Below are positions 37,438 through 45,930 of a DNA stretch of 64,000 nt, piece after piece. Each line of letters opens with the position of its first letter. The stretch's first letter is position 1. The DNA comes from Nocardia sp. CDC159 (GTDB lineage Bacteria; Actinomycetota; Actinomycetes; Mycobacteriales; Mycobacteriaceae). Below the pieces are notes generated by a model. That model was not told the origin of the DNA. It made no database searches and worked only from the letters and a program-made list of their open reading frames with translations. The stretch lies in contig NZ_JAMRXH010000003.1 of assembly GCF_023740735.1 (NCBI RefSeq), positions 62,001 through 126,000 on the forward strand, read 5' to 3'. A program made the position numbers and the translations under genes.

Positions 37438-38055
37438 GTGGGTATCTACAGCGATCAGGTGCTTCCGCGGATCGTCGACGTGACGTGCGGTATCGCGCAG
37501 AACGACGACAAGCGGCAGCGGGTGTGCGCCGGGCTGAGCGGGCGGGTCGTCGAGATCGGTTTCGGATCCGGGCGCAATGTGCCGTTCTATCCGACGACCG
37601 TGGCGTCGGTCAGCGCGGTCGAACCGGCCGATCTGGGCTGGCGGCTCGCGGCCCGGCGGCTGGCGCATGCCCCGGTCCCGGTCGAGCGCGCGGGCCTGGA
37701 CGGCCAGTCGCTGCCGTTCCCGGACGACAGCTTCGACAGCGCCCTGTCGACCTGGACGCTGTGCACGATTCCGGACGTCGACGCCGCCCTGCGCGAGCTG
37801 CGCCGGGTGCTGATCCCGGGCGGCACACTGCATTTCGTCGAACACGGCCTCGCCCCCGACACCGACGTCCAGAAGTGGCAGCACCGCCTCGACCCGGTCC
37901 AGAAGACCCTGTTCGGCGGCTGCCACCTCGACCGCGACATCCGCGCGCTGCTGGAGAGCGCCGGTTTCGAGATCCGGGAGTGGGAGCGGTTCTACGAGCC
38001 CCCCGCCCCGAAGTTCCTTGCCGCGCAGGCGCTCGGCGTGGCCGTCTCACCCTGA
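37438..38055 (+). CDS. Class I SAM-dependent methyltransferase
   Basis: 205 aa. Motif I is VVEIGFGSGRNVPFYP, then AVEPADLGWRLAARR, the post-motif SLPFPDDSFDSALSTWTLCTIPDVDAAL and VLIPGGTLHFVEHGLAPD. This matches the methyltransferase-11 family (phosphatidylethanolamine/ubiquinone-type). GTG at 37438 is chosen because GGGAG lies 3 nt away; GTG 37429 is possible. It probably shares a transcript with the phosphotransferase. Acceptor unknown. Confidence 0.82.
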   Translation: MGIYSDQVLPRIVDVTCGIAQNDDKRQRVCAGLSGRVVEIGFGSGRNVPFYPTTVASVSAVEPADLGWRLAARRLAHAPVPVERAGLDGQSLPFPDDSFDSALSTWTLCTIPDVDAALRELRRVLIPGGTLHFVEHGLAPDTDVQKWQHRLDPVQKTLFGGCHLDRDIRALLESAGFEIREWERFYEPPAPKFLAAQALGVAVSP

Positions 38056-38056
38056 G

Positions 38057-38731
38057 TCAGGGCCGCGGCGGCACCGCCGAGTACTCCTGTTCCGGGCGGC
38101 CGGTGCTGCCGTAGCGCAGCTGCATGCGCAGCGCGCCGGTGGCGACCAGGTTGGCCAGATAGCGCTGGGCCGTGGCACGGGAGACGCCGGTGACCGCGGA
38201 GACCTCCGCGGCCGACATCGGGGCCGTCGAGGCCAGAACCGCTTGCCGGACAAGGTCTTTGGTGGGTGAGGCGGGCGCGACGGCCGTGCCCGGCACACCG
38301 GAGGGGCGCAGCGCCTCGACGGCGGCATCGATATCGCGCGCGGTCACCACCGAGGCCGAGAGCAGGCGGCGGTAGCGGGCGTAGCCGCCCAGCCGGGTGG
38401 CCAGCACCGAGTGGTCGAAGGGTTTCACCAGATACGCCAGGGCCCCGGCGGCCAGGGCGGAGCGGACGGTGTCGGCCTCGGTCGCGGCCGTCAGCATCAT
38501 GGCGTCGAACCGAATCTCGCGCACCAGATCGATGCCGGAGCCGTCGGGCAGATAGACATCGATCAGCGCCAGATCGAACCGCGCCCCCGCGATCGCCGAC
38601 CGCGCCGCCGACAGCGAATTCACCACCGCGCCCACCGCGAAACCCGTTACCGCCGAGACGATTCCGGCATGCAGATTCGCCACCCGGAAATCGTCGTCCA
38701 CCACCAGCACGGTCAAATCGACTGCGCCCAC
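38057..38731 (-). CDS. CitB/DcuR-type response regulator
   Basis: 224 aa. The receiver domain has the acidic pair (VVDDDF), phospho-acceptor Asp in LALIDVYLPDGSG (about residue 58) and Lys in AYLVKPFDH. The C-terminal domain is the winged helix of the CitT/DcuR group (SAAEVSAVTGVSRATAQRYLANLVATGALRMQLRYGSTGRPEQEY). It starts with a GTG inside the 3' end of the kinase gene (19-bp overlap). The likely target is the divergent ABC importer promoter. Confidence 0.9.
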   Translation of the reverse strand: MGAVDLTVLVVDDDFRVANLHAGIVSAVTGFAVGAVVNSLSAARSAIAGARFDLALIDVYLPDGSGIDLVREIRFDAMMLTAATEADTVRSALAAGALAYLVKPFDHSVLATRLGGYARYRRLLSASVVTARDIDAAVEALRPSGVPGTAVAPASPTKDLVRQAVLASTAPMSAAEVSAVTGVSRATAQRYLANLVATGALRMQLRYGSTGRPEQEYSAVPPRP

Positions 38732-40542
38732 ACCGTCTCTCCCTCCACCAGCACCCCCGGCAACCGCGCGATGAACTCCGCACCGCCCGGTACGGTCGCC
38801 CGGCCCCCGGGGTGCGCCAGCACCACATCACCACCCAGCGCCCGCGCCACCTGCCGCGACAACGCCAACCCTACCCCGCGCCCACCCGGGACCTCGTTGT
38901 CCGCCTTCGTCGAAACCCCTTCGGTGAAAACGGATTCCGCCAACTCCGGCGATACCCCCGGCCCACTGTCGGCCACCGCGATATGCAGTGTCGACCGCTC
39001 CTGCACCAGCTCGACCTCCACCTGCCGCTCGTCGCCCGCCGCATCGATTCCCGATCCCTCGACCGCGCCGTCGTTTCCGTCACCGCTCGGCGCGGGCCCA
39101 CCCATGACGGGATGGCGCGCCCATTCGGCATCCGCATCGCCCTCGCCGGCGGCGGCCCCGCCGATGCCGCGGCCGGCCGCGTCCGAGCCCGTACGCGCGG
39201 CCTCGATGGCATTGTCGATCAGATTACCCAGTACGGTCGTAACCTCCACCGGCGCAACCAGATTGGCGTCGACCCAGGTATTCGGCCCCAGGCACAGCCG
39301 GACATTGCTCTCCCGCGCGTGGGCGGCCTTGGCGGCGAGGAAGGCCTGCAGATACGGATCGCGGATCGCGTCCATGCCGGGCAGGGCCGCGCCGAGCGGG
39401 CCGGAGCCGAGCAGTTCGTCGATGTACTGCGAGGCCTCCTCGGGGCGGCCACCGTGCAGCAGGCCGCTGAGCAGGTGCAGGCGATTGGCGAATTCGTGGC
39501 GCTGGGCGCGCAACACGGTGCTCAGCGAGCGGACGGCATCGAGTTGGCGGGTCAGCGATTCCACGTCGGTGCGGTCGCGCACGCTCAGCACCGCACCCAG
39601 CGGCCGCCCGTCCCGGCTGACCGTGCGGGCGGTGAGGATCACCAGTCGATCGCCGACCGCGGCGGGCACCGGCTGCCCGTCGGCGGCCCGAAACACCTCC
39701 AGAACCCGTGGGGTGAGGCCGATCTGGTCGACCGGGCGCCCGCCCGCATCGCCAAGGCCGAGCAGTCGGCGCGCCTCGTCGTTGACAACGGTGGTGCGCC
39801 AGCGATTGTCGACCGCGACGACACCCTCCCCGATGCCGTGCAGCACCGCGTCCTGCTCGCGCACCAGTTCGGCCAGCTCCGCCGGTTCGAGCCCGAGGGT
39901 CAGCCCGTGCCAGCGGCGGGCCAGCAGCAGCGATCCGGCCACCCCGGCCAGCAGTGCGACCGCGGCGAACCACGCGGCCCGGGCCAGATCGCGCAGCAGC
40001 TGCTCGTGCACCGCCCGGGTGGAGATGCCGACGCTCACCTCGCCCACCACCCGCTCGTTGTCCGGTTGCAGCACCGGCACTTTCGCCCGCACGGATTCGC
40101 CGAGGGTGCCCCGCTCCTGGATCACCACCTCCGCGCCGCCCAGCGCCGCCGACGGATCGGTGCTGACCGGCTGCCCCAACCGCGAGATTTCCGGATGCGC
40201 CAGGCGAATGCCCGCGTCGTCGGTGATCACCACGTACAACGCGCCGGTCCGAATGCGGGTCGCCTCCGCCAGCCGCTCGAGCAGGCCCCCGGACAGCTCA
40301 CCGGACAGCTCGGGTCCCACACTGATTGCCGTCGAATAGCGAGTCACCTCGGCTCGCACCTCCGGATCGGCCGCGACGGTGCGCGCGATCGCCAGCGCCC
40401 GCTGCCCGTACTCCCCGGACAACCGCTGCTGACTGACGTACGCGAACACGCCGAACGCGATACCCAGCGTCAGCGCGACCAGCACGACCTGCAGCAACAC
40501 GATCTGGGTCCGCAGCCGAACACCGCGGCCGAACACCTTCAT
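38713..40542 (-). CDS. CitA/DcuS-type sensor histidine kinase
   Basis: 609 aa. Membrane helix 1 (about 15-35), an extracytoplasmic PAS-like sensor (about 40-160), helix 2 (about 180-200), a cytoplasmic PAS domain with GEGVVAVDNRWRTTVVNDEARRLLG, a dimerisation helix with phospho-acceptor His in LRAQRHEFANRLHLLSGLL (about 349), and an HATPase domain with GNLIDNAIEA, ADSGPGVS and GRGVGLALSRQVA. Family members sense citrate or C4-dicarboxylates. Odd: about 55 Gly/Ala/Asp-rich residues are inserted within the HATPase domain after the N box. ATG 40542 is chosen; a GTG at 40578 is an alternative. Confidence 0.9.
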   Translation of the reverse strand: MKVFGRGVRLRTQIVLLQVVLVALTLGIAFGVFAYVSQQRLSGEYGQRALAIARTVAADPEVRAEVTRYSTAISVGPELSGELSGGLLERLAEATRIRTGALYVVITDDAGIRLAHPEISRLGQPVSTDPSAALGGAEVVIQERGTLGESVRAKVPVLQPDNERVVGEVSVGISTRAVHEQLLRDLARAAWFAAVALLAGVAGSLLLARRWHGLTLGLEPAELAELVREQDAVLHGIGEGVVAVDNRWRTTVVNDEARRLLGLGDAGGRPVDQIGLTPRVLEVFRAADGQPVPAAVGDRLVILTARTVSRDGRPLGAVLSVRDRTDVESLTRQLDAVRSLSTVLRAQRHEFANRLHLLSGLLHGGRPEEASQYIDELLGSGPLGAALPGMDAIRDPYLQAFLAAKAAHARESNVRLCLGPNTWVDANLVAPVEVTTVLGNLIDNAIEAARTGSDAAGRGIGGAAAGEGDADAEWARHPVMGGPAPSGDGNDGAVEGSGIDAAGDERQVEVELVQERSTLHIAVADSGPGVSPELAESVFTEGVSTKADNEVPGGRGVGLALSRQVARALGGDVVLAHPGGRATVPGGAEFIARLPGVLVEGETVWAQSI

Positions 40543-40626
40543 CGCGACACTTTGTATCACCGTGCCCGGAATGATCACAACGCCTCATCGGCGTTGCGCG
40601 GCGTGTGCCATCGACCTCGAGCAGAA

Positions 40627-40670
40627 TGCGCACAACGCGAACATTGCGGGTAGCGGCGGTTGTGCGCACA
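40627..40670. promoter_or_regulatory. Inverted TGCGCACAAC repeats between sensor kinase and ABC importer
   Basis: TGCGCACAAC (40627-40636) and GTTGTGCGCA (40659-40668) are exact inverted copies with centres 32 bp apart, about three helical turns. The right half also forms a perfect 10-bp palindrome TGTGCGCACA (40661-40670). They sit in the 215-bp divergent promoter and are the best candidates for response-regulator binding. Confidence 0.6.
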
Positions 40671-40756
40671 AGCGGTGCGGTGTGACCCGCGGCACTTATG
40701 TTCGGTGCGCAGGCCGCGCATCGCATGGCGCGGCATCGAAGTCGCAGGAGCTCGTC

Positions 40757-41563
40757 ATGACCAATCCACTCATCGAGTTGCGGGGCGCCACCAAGCGCTT
40801 CCCCGGCTCCGGCGGTGGCATCCACACCGCGGTGCGGGATCTCCACTTCACCGTCGCCCCGGGCGAATTCATCGCCGTCGTCGGCCCCACCGGCTGCGGC
40901 AAGTCCACCACGCTGTCGCTGGTGTCCGGCCTCGAGCGGACCTCGGCCGGGCGAACCCTGGTGCGCGGCAAGGATGTCGACGGCATCCCGCCCGGCATCG
41001 GCTACATGTTCCAGCAGGACGCGGTGCTGCCCTGGCGCACGGTGCTCGACAATGTCGCGCTCGGCCCGCGCTTTCAGAACGTGTCGAAGGCGCGGGCGCG
41101 CGAGCGGGCCGCGGAGTGGGTAGGCAAGGTCGGCCTCGCCGGATTCGAGAAGTACTACCCGCATCAGCTGTCCGGCGGTATGCGCAAGCGGGTGGCGCTG
41201 GCCCAGACACTGGTCAACGAGCCCGAGATCCTGCTGATGGACGAGCCGTTCAGCGCGCTGGACGTGCAGACCCGCCAGCTCATGCAGGACGAACTGCTGC
41301 GGGTGTGGTCTGGTACCGGCGCGGCGGTCGTATTCGTCACCCACGACCTCGAGGAGGCGATCGTGCTCGCCGACCGGGTGATCGTGATGACCGCGAGCCC
41401 GGCCACGGTGTGCGGCGATTTCCGGGTCACCCTGGACCGCCCGCGCGATGTGGAGGAGGTCCGCCTCACCGACGAATTCCGGCAGTTGTACACCGAGATC
41501 TGGGGCACGCTGCGCGACCAGGTCGAGGCCGCCCGCGCGAAGGGAGCCCGTCGTGTCGCATGA
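40757..41563 (+). CDS. ABC importer ATPase (nitrate/sulfonate/taurine type)
   Basis: 268 aa. Walker A is VGPTGCGKST, Q-loop MFQQDAVLPWRTVLDNV, signature LSGGMRKR, Walker B ILLMDEPFSALD and H-loop VTHDLEEA. The LPWRTVLDNV and RPRDVEEVR segments fit the SsuB/TauB/NrtD group. The ATG at 40757 has GGAG 6 nt upstream. The permease gene starts 11 bp inside its 3' end. It is divergent from the CitAB-like two-component genes. Confidence 0.92.
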   Translation: MTNPLIELRGATKRFPGSGGGIHTAVRDLHFTVAPGEFIAVVGPTGCGKSTTLSLVSGLERTSAGRTLVRGKDVDGIPPGIGYMFQQDAVLPWRTVLDNVALGPRFQNVSKARARERAAEWVGKVGLAGFEKYYPHQLSGGMRKRVALAQTLVNEPEILLMDEPFSALDVQTRQLMQDELLRVWSGTGAAVVFVTHDLEEAIVLADRVIVMTASPATVCGDFRVTLDRPRDVEEVRLTDEFRQLYTEIWGTLRDQVEAARAKGARRVA

Positions 41564-42440
41564 GACCATCGAGCGGATCGCCACGGCCGCACCGGAGGTG
41601 GTGGCCGAGACCGAGGAGCAGATCCTGAGCCGGGCCCGCACCCGGGTGCGCCGCTCCAAGCTGCAGACCTGGGGGCTGCGCGCGGTGCTGGTCGTGCTGT
41701 GGCTGGGCTCATGGGAGCTGGCCGCCACCATGTGGATCGATCCGTTCTTCTACTCCAAGCCGTCGCTGATCTGGGATCGGCTCGTCGAATGGTTCACCGA
41801 GGGGACGCAATTCGGTTCCATCTGGTTGCAGATCTTCACCACCGTCGAGGAGGCGGTCCTGGGCTTCGTCATCGGCGCCGTGGCCGGGGTGGTGCTGGGT
41901 GTGCTGCTGGGCCGCAGCCGCTACTGGGCCGAGGTGCTGGCCCCGTTCATCAAGGCGCTCAACGCGGTTCCGCGAATCGTGCTGGCGGTGCTGTTCATCA
42001 TCTGGTTCGGCCTGGGATTGAGCTCGAAGGTCGCCACCGTGGTGGTGCTGGTGTTCTTCGCGGTGTTCTTCAACGCCTTCACCGGCGCGCGCGAGGTGGA
42101 CGGCAACGTGATCAACAATGCCCGGATCCTGGGGGCGAGCCGCTGGCAGGTGCTCGGTTCGATCGTGCTGCCCAGCGCCACCACCTGGATCCTGTCCAGC
42201 CTGCACACCGCCTTCGGCTTCGCGCTCATCGGTGCGGTGGTCGGCGAATATGCCGGCGCGAGCAAGGGATTGGGCCTGCTGATCAGCAATGCGCAGGGCA
42301 CGTTCGACGCGGCCGGCATCTACGCGGGCATGATCATCATCACCGTCGTGGCGCTGCTGGCGGAATGGCTGCTCGGCCTGACGGAGAGCCGCCTGCTGAA
42401 ATGGCGTCCGTCGCAAGCTAATTCGGCCCACGGAGTGTGA
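41553..42440 (+). CDS. ABC importer permease (nitrate/sulfonate/taurine type)
   Basis: 295 aa with six membrane segments. The EAA loop is visible as NARILGASRWQVLGSIVLPSA and an earlier helix reads VLAVLFIIWFGLGLSSKV, both typical of SsuC/TauC-like permeases. GTG at 41553 is preferred because AAGGGAG lies 6 nt upstream; it overlaps the ATPase gene by 11 bp. The binding lipoprotein gene starts 2 bp after its stop, so all three genes form one operon. Confidence 0.9.
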   Translation: MSHETIERIATAAPEVVAETEEQILSRARTRVRRSKLQTWGLRAVLVVLWLGSWELAATMWIDPFFYSKPSLIWDRLVEWFTEGTQFGSIWLQIFTTVEEAVLGFVIGAVAGVVLGVLLGRSRYWAEVLAPFIKALNAVPRIVLAVLFIIWFGLGLSSKVATVVVLVFFAVFFNAFTGAREVDGNVINNARILGASRWQVLGSIVLPSATTWILSSLHTAFGFALIGAVVGEYAGASKGLGLLISNAQGTFDAAGIYAGMIIITVVALLAEWLLGLTESRLLKWRPSQANSAHGV

Positions 42441-42441
42441 G

Positions 42442-43491
42442 ATGAGCTACCGCAAGCACGTCGCGATCGTGCTACTGGCCGTCGCCGCCCTGCTGCTGGT
42501 GACCGGCTGCCGCGACTCCCGGCGCATACCCATGGCCGACGGCCGCCCGCAGATCACCATCATGGTCGGCGGCCTGGAGAAGGTGATCTATCTACCCGCC
42601 ATGCTCACCGAGCGACTGGGCAACTTCGCGCGCAACGACATCGATGTGAAGTTGCTCGGCGAGCAGTCCGGCGCGAGCGCCGAGACGGCCCTGCTCACCG
42701 GGGACGTCCAGGCGGTGGTCGGCTTCTACGACCACACCGTGGATCTGCAGGCCAAGGAGCAGTGCATCCAGACGATGGTGCAGTTCGCCGACGTTCCGGG
42801 CGAGGTGGAGCTGGTGTCGGCCGAGGACGCGGCGGCCATCACCTCGCCGAAGGATTTCGCGGGCCGCAAGCTGGGCGTCACCTCGCTCGGCTCCTCCACC
42901 GATTTCCTCACCCAGGCGCTGGCGGGCCAGGCCGGGCTCGGCACCGCCGATTACACGCGGGTGAAAGTCGGTGCGGGACAGACGTTCATCGCGGGCATGA
43001 ACCACGGCGGCATCGACGCGGGCATGACCACCGACCCGACCGTCGCCAAGATGGTCGCCTCCGGCGAGGCGAAGATCCTGCTGGACATGCGCAACGAGGC
43101 GGGCACCCGCGCCGCGCTGGGCGGGCTGTATCCGGCGGCCTCGCTCTACCTGCGCTGCGAGACGGTCGAATCCCATCCCGATATCGTGCAGAAGCTGGCG
43201 AATGCGTTCGTGGCGACTCTGCGCTGGATCGAGGCGCACTCCCCCGAGGAGATCGCCGCGGCCATGCCCCCGCAGTACGCGGGCGGCGATCCACAGCTGT
43301 ACGTCAAGTCCATTCGCGATTCGATCGGCATGTTCAACGGCGACGGTTTGATGAAACCCGAAGGGGCCCAGAATGTTCTGAACATCCTGGGCAAGTACTC
43401 CCGCAATGTCGCGCCCAAGCGGGACAGCATCGACCTGGAGCGGACCTACACCAACGAGTTCGTGCGCAAGGCCCTCGACAGCCGCCAGTGA
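42442..43491 (+). CDS. ABC substrate-binding lipoprotein (NMT1/THI5-like fold)
   Basis: 349 aa. The lipobox LLVTGC (Cys23) anchors it outside the membrane. Segments ITIMVGGLEKVIYLPAMLTERLG, TALLTGDVQAVVGFYDH, KLGVTSLGSSTDFLTQ and MNHGGIDAGMTTDPT follow the two-lobed NMT1-like family (nitrate, sulfonate, taurine, thiamine precursors). The ligand cannot be read; control by a CitAB-like system could point to an organic acid, but that is inference. A strong hairpin follows at 43503-43532. Confidence 0.88.
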   Translation: MSYRKHVAIVLLAVAALLLVTGCRDSRRIPMADGRPQITIMVGGLEKVIYLPAMLTERLGNFARNDIDVKLLGEQSGASAETALLTGDVQAVVGFYDHTVDLQAKEQCIQTMVQFADVPGEVELVSAEDAAAITSPKDFAGRKLGVTSLGSSTDFLTQALAGQAGLGTADYTRVKVGAGQTFIAGMNHGGIDAGMTTDPTVAKMVASGEAKILLDMRNEAGTRAALGGLYPAASLYLRCETVESHPDIVQKLANAFVATLRWIEAHSPEEIAAAMPPQYAGGDPQLYVKSIRDSIGMFNGDGLMKPEGAQNVLNILGKYSRNVAPKRDSIDLERTYTNEFVRKALDSRQ

Positions 43492-43502
43492 ACGGTGAGT
43501 CT

Positions 43503-43532
43503 CCTGTGCCCGGCCCGGGGGCCGGGCACAGG
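43503..43532. terminator. Strong bidirectional hairpin after the ABC operon
   Basis: cctgtgcccggc (43503-43514) pairs exactly with gccgggcacagg (43521-43532). It begins 11 bp after the binding-protein stop and lies 8 bp before the stop of the convergent VOC gene, so it can serve both. Confidence 0.75.
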
Positions 43533-43540
43533 GGATGTGC

Positions 43541-43939
43541 TCACTCCTCGGGCCACCCACCGTAGGGAACGGTGATCAGCTCCAGGAAGTGACCGTTGGG
43601 ATCCTGGAAGTACACCCCACGACCCCCGTCGTTGTGGTTGATCTCGCCTTCGACGTTGCCGTGCGGATCCGCCCAGAAGCGCAGTTTCCACTGCTGAATT
43701 TTGGCGAAGGCCGCGTCGAATTCCGCCTCGGAAACCAGGAATGCGTAGTGGATCGGCGCAATCTCGGTGATATGGGGTGGGACCGGGGCGAAGTCGAAGG
43801 TGACTCCGTTGGCGACGGTGACCGGAATGAACGGCCCCCATTCCTTACCGACGTCCAAACCCAGTAACTCCGCCCAGAATTCGGCGGTGACCCGATTGTC
43901 GCGACAGCCGACAATGGTGTGGTTGAACTGAACAGACAG
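43541..43939 (-). CDS. VOC (glyoxalase/bleomycin-resistance fold) protein, probable CTG start
   Basis: 132 aa. Reading upstream of the first TTG (43858) the frame stays open with a perfect VOC N-terminus: SVQFNHTIVGCRDNRVTAEFWAELLGL. The domain continues with a VTFDFAPVPP strand, IHYAFLVSEAEFD and GRGVYFQDPNGHFLELI. His in FNHTIV, His in PIHYAF and Glu in LELI are the likely metal ligands. The only suitable start 8 nt after the AGGAG site is a CTG at 43939. Function may be dioxygenase, lyase or resistance; unknown. The last gene of a minus-strand run after rarD. Confidence 0.75.
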   Translation of the reverse strand: MSVQFNHTIVGCRDNRVTAEFWAELLGLDVGKEWGPFIPVTVANGVTFDFAPVPPHITEIAPIHYAFLVSEAEFDAAFAKIQQWKLRFWADPHGNVEGEINHNDGGRGVYFQDPNGHFLELITVPYGGWPEE

Positions 43940-44023
43940 TTGGATTTCTCCTCGTGTTCGTGACGATCCCGACCCTGGACCGGTACAAGTCGGCCGACAG
44001 GAGCATCGCCACGACCGAAAACC

Positions 44024-44950
44024 TTACACCGCGTCGTCCGCTTTGCGAAGTCGCGCGGTCCGCAGCGCGTGCGCGGTGAAGACCGCCAGCGCCAACCAGA
44101 TCAGGCCGAATCCGGCCCACCGCGACGCGGGCATGGGCTCGCGTCCCACCAGCACACCCCACGCCATTTGCAGTGCGGGAGTGAGGTATTGGAGGATCCC
44201 GATGGTCGACAGCGGCACCCGCGCCGCCGCGAGCGCGAACAACAGCAGCGGCACCAGGGTGACCGGCCCGGTCGCGATCAGCAGCGCGGTGCGGCCCGCG
44301 CCGTGACCAAAGCTCGCCTGCCCGCTCACCCCGAGGCCGATCGCGACCGCCAGCGCGACCGGCGCCGACACCAGCCCCTCGGCGGCGACGCCGCGCAGCG
44401 CATCCAGGCGGATCACCTTCTTCACCAACCCGTAGATCGCGAACGAACAGGCCAGGATCAGCGCGATCAGCGGCGGCTTGCCGTAGTCGACGGTCAGCAC
44501 GATCACCGCGACCGCGCCCAGGCCCAGCGCAAGCCACTGCGGCCAGGCCAGGCGCTCGCGGAAGATCACCACGCCGAACAGGACGGTCACCAGCGGATTG
44601 ATGAAATAGCCCAGCGCGCATTCGACCACATGCCCCGAGGTCACGCCGTAGACGTAGACGCCCCAGTTGGCCGCGATCGCCACCGCCGCGACCGCGGCCA
44701 GCCGCCAGGTGGCCGCGTCGATCGACCGCAGTTCCCGCAGCCGCCCCGCGACCAGGAGCAGCACCAGCACGACCACCAGGGTCCACAGAATGCGCTGGAC
44801 CAGGATCTCGACCGGGTTCGCGAACGCCAGCAGGCCGAAGAACGCCGGGAACAGGCCCCAGATGAGGTAGGCCCCCGCCCCGAAGGCCACGCCGCCGGGC
44901 CGGGGCCGCGCCGTCCGATCCGCTTGCACCGAGGAACCGCGTAACTGCAC
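44024..44950 (-). CDS. rarD: RarD-type EamA transporter
   Basis: 308 aa with ten predicted membrane helices in two EamA halves. GAGAYLIWGLFPAFFGLL and ANPVEILVQRILWTLVVV at the N-terminus and LGYFINPLVTVLFGVVIFRERL in the middle are the RarD signatures. The family exports small metabolites; chloramphenicol sensitivity gave the name in other bacteria and the substrate is not established. GTG at 44950 is chosen since TACCGT lies 7 nt upstream, a leaderless start; no ribosome site is seen. Confidence 0.85.
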   Translation of the reverse strand: MQLRGSSVQADRTARPRPGGVAFGAGAYLIWGLFPAFFGLLAFANPVEILVQRILWTLVVVLVLLLVAGRLRELRSIDAATWRLAAVAAVAIAANWGVYVYGVTSGHVVECALGYFINPLVTVLFGVVIFRERLAWPQWLALGLGAVAVIVLTVDYGKPPLIALILACSFAIYGLVKKVIRLDALRGVAAEGLVSAPVALAVAIGLGVSGQASFGHGAGRTALLIATGPVTLVPLLLFALAAARVPLSTIGILQYLTPALQMAWGVLVGREPMPASRWAGFGLIWLALAVFTAHALRTARLRKADDAV

Positions 44951-45011
44951 CGAGTAGACGGTAGTTCCGGCCGGTATCGGTGTCGAGCGCTTCGGCACCA
45001 GAACCGACCGG

Positions 45012-45827
45012 TTAGTCCGATAGTCGCACCACGCCATCGAGATAGCGGTGGCAGCGGCCCGCCAGCAGCACCCGGTCCGCGGCGAGTGTGCAGCGCAGCC
45101 GCCCGCCGCGGGCGGACAGTTGCCGGGCCGTCAGATCCAGGCGGCCGAAATCGCGGGCCCACAGCGGCACCAGCTGGGCATGGGCGGAACCGGTGACCGG
45201 ATCCTCCGGCACCGCACCGGGCGCGAAATAACGCGAGACGAAATCCGCGGTGTCACCGGGCGCGGTGATGATCACCCCGCGCGAAAGTTTCGGAAAGGCC
45301 GCGACATTCGGCCGCGCCGCGCGTACCTCGGCCTCGGTGGCCACCACCAGCACCTCGTCCTGACCGGTGAGCGCGCGAATCGCCCGCACCCCCACGGCCG
45401 CCGCCAGATCGGGATCGGGCACCACGTCCACCGACGGCATCGCCGGGAGGTCCAGGACGTACTCGTCGTCGTCGGTGCGGTCCACGGTCAGCCATCCGCT
45501 GCGGGTGAAGAAATGCACCCGGTCCGCGCCGGGCTGTAGATCCTCCAGAATCTGCGCCGCGGTCGCCATGGTCGCGTGCCCGCACATATCGATCTCGGCC
45601 TCCGGCGTGAACCAGCGCAGGTGGAATGCGAGACCGTCGGCCGGGGCCACCCCGGCCGACGGCGGCAAAGCCGAAGTGTAGAAGGCGGTTTCGGCGAGAT
45701 TGTTCTCCTCGGCCAGCTGCTGCAGCAACCCGTCGGGCAGCCAGTCCAGCAGCGGCATCACCGCCGCCGGATTGCCGGTGAACGGCGCGTCGGCGAAGGC
45801 ATCGATCTGATGCAGCAGGACCTCCAT
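45012..45827 (-). CDS. PhzF-family isomerase/epimerase
   Basis: 271 aa. The family signatures QIDAFADAPFTGNPAAV, the catalytic Glu in NNLAETAF (about 47), LRWFTPEAEIDMCGHATMATA and RYFAPGAVPEDPVTGSAHA are all present. PhzF-fold enzymes isomerise or epimerise small molecules using one Glu; most, as here, are outside phenazine clusters. TACCTT lies 7 nt before the ATG. It is 61 bp upstream of rarD on the same strand and may be co-expressed. Confidence 0.88.
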   Translation of the reverse strand: MEVLLHQIDAFADAPFTGNPAAVMPLLDWLPDGLLQQLAEENNLAETAFYTSALPPSAGVAPADGLAFHLRWFTPEAEIDMCGHATMATAAQILEDLQPGADRVHFFTRSGWLTVDRTDDDEYVLDLPAMPSVDVVPDPDLAAAVGVRAIRALTGQDEVLVVATEAEVRAARPNVAAFPKLSRGVIITAPGDTADFVSRYFAPGAVPEDPVTGSAHAQLVPLWARDFGRLDLTARQLSARGGRLRCTLAADRVLLAGRCHRYLDGVVRLSD

Positions 45828-45930
45828 ACAGCCGAAGGTACCCCCGCCGCGAATCGACAGCAGTCACAACGCAGTTCACGGCGCGCCGTGGCATCTGTCC
45901 AGTTCACCGGACACCGAATGCGCGCGGTTG

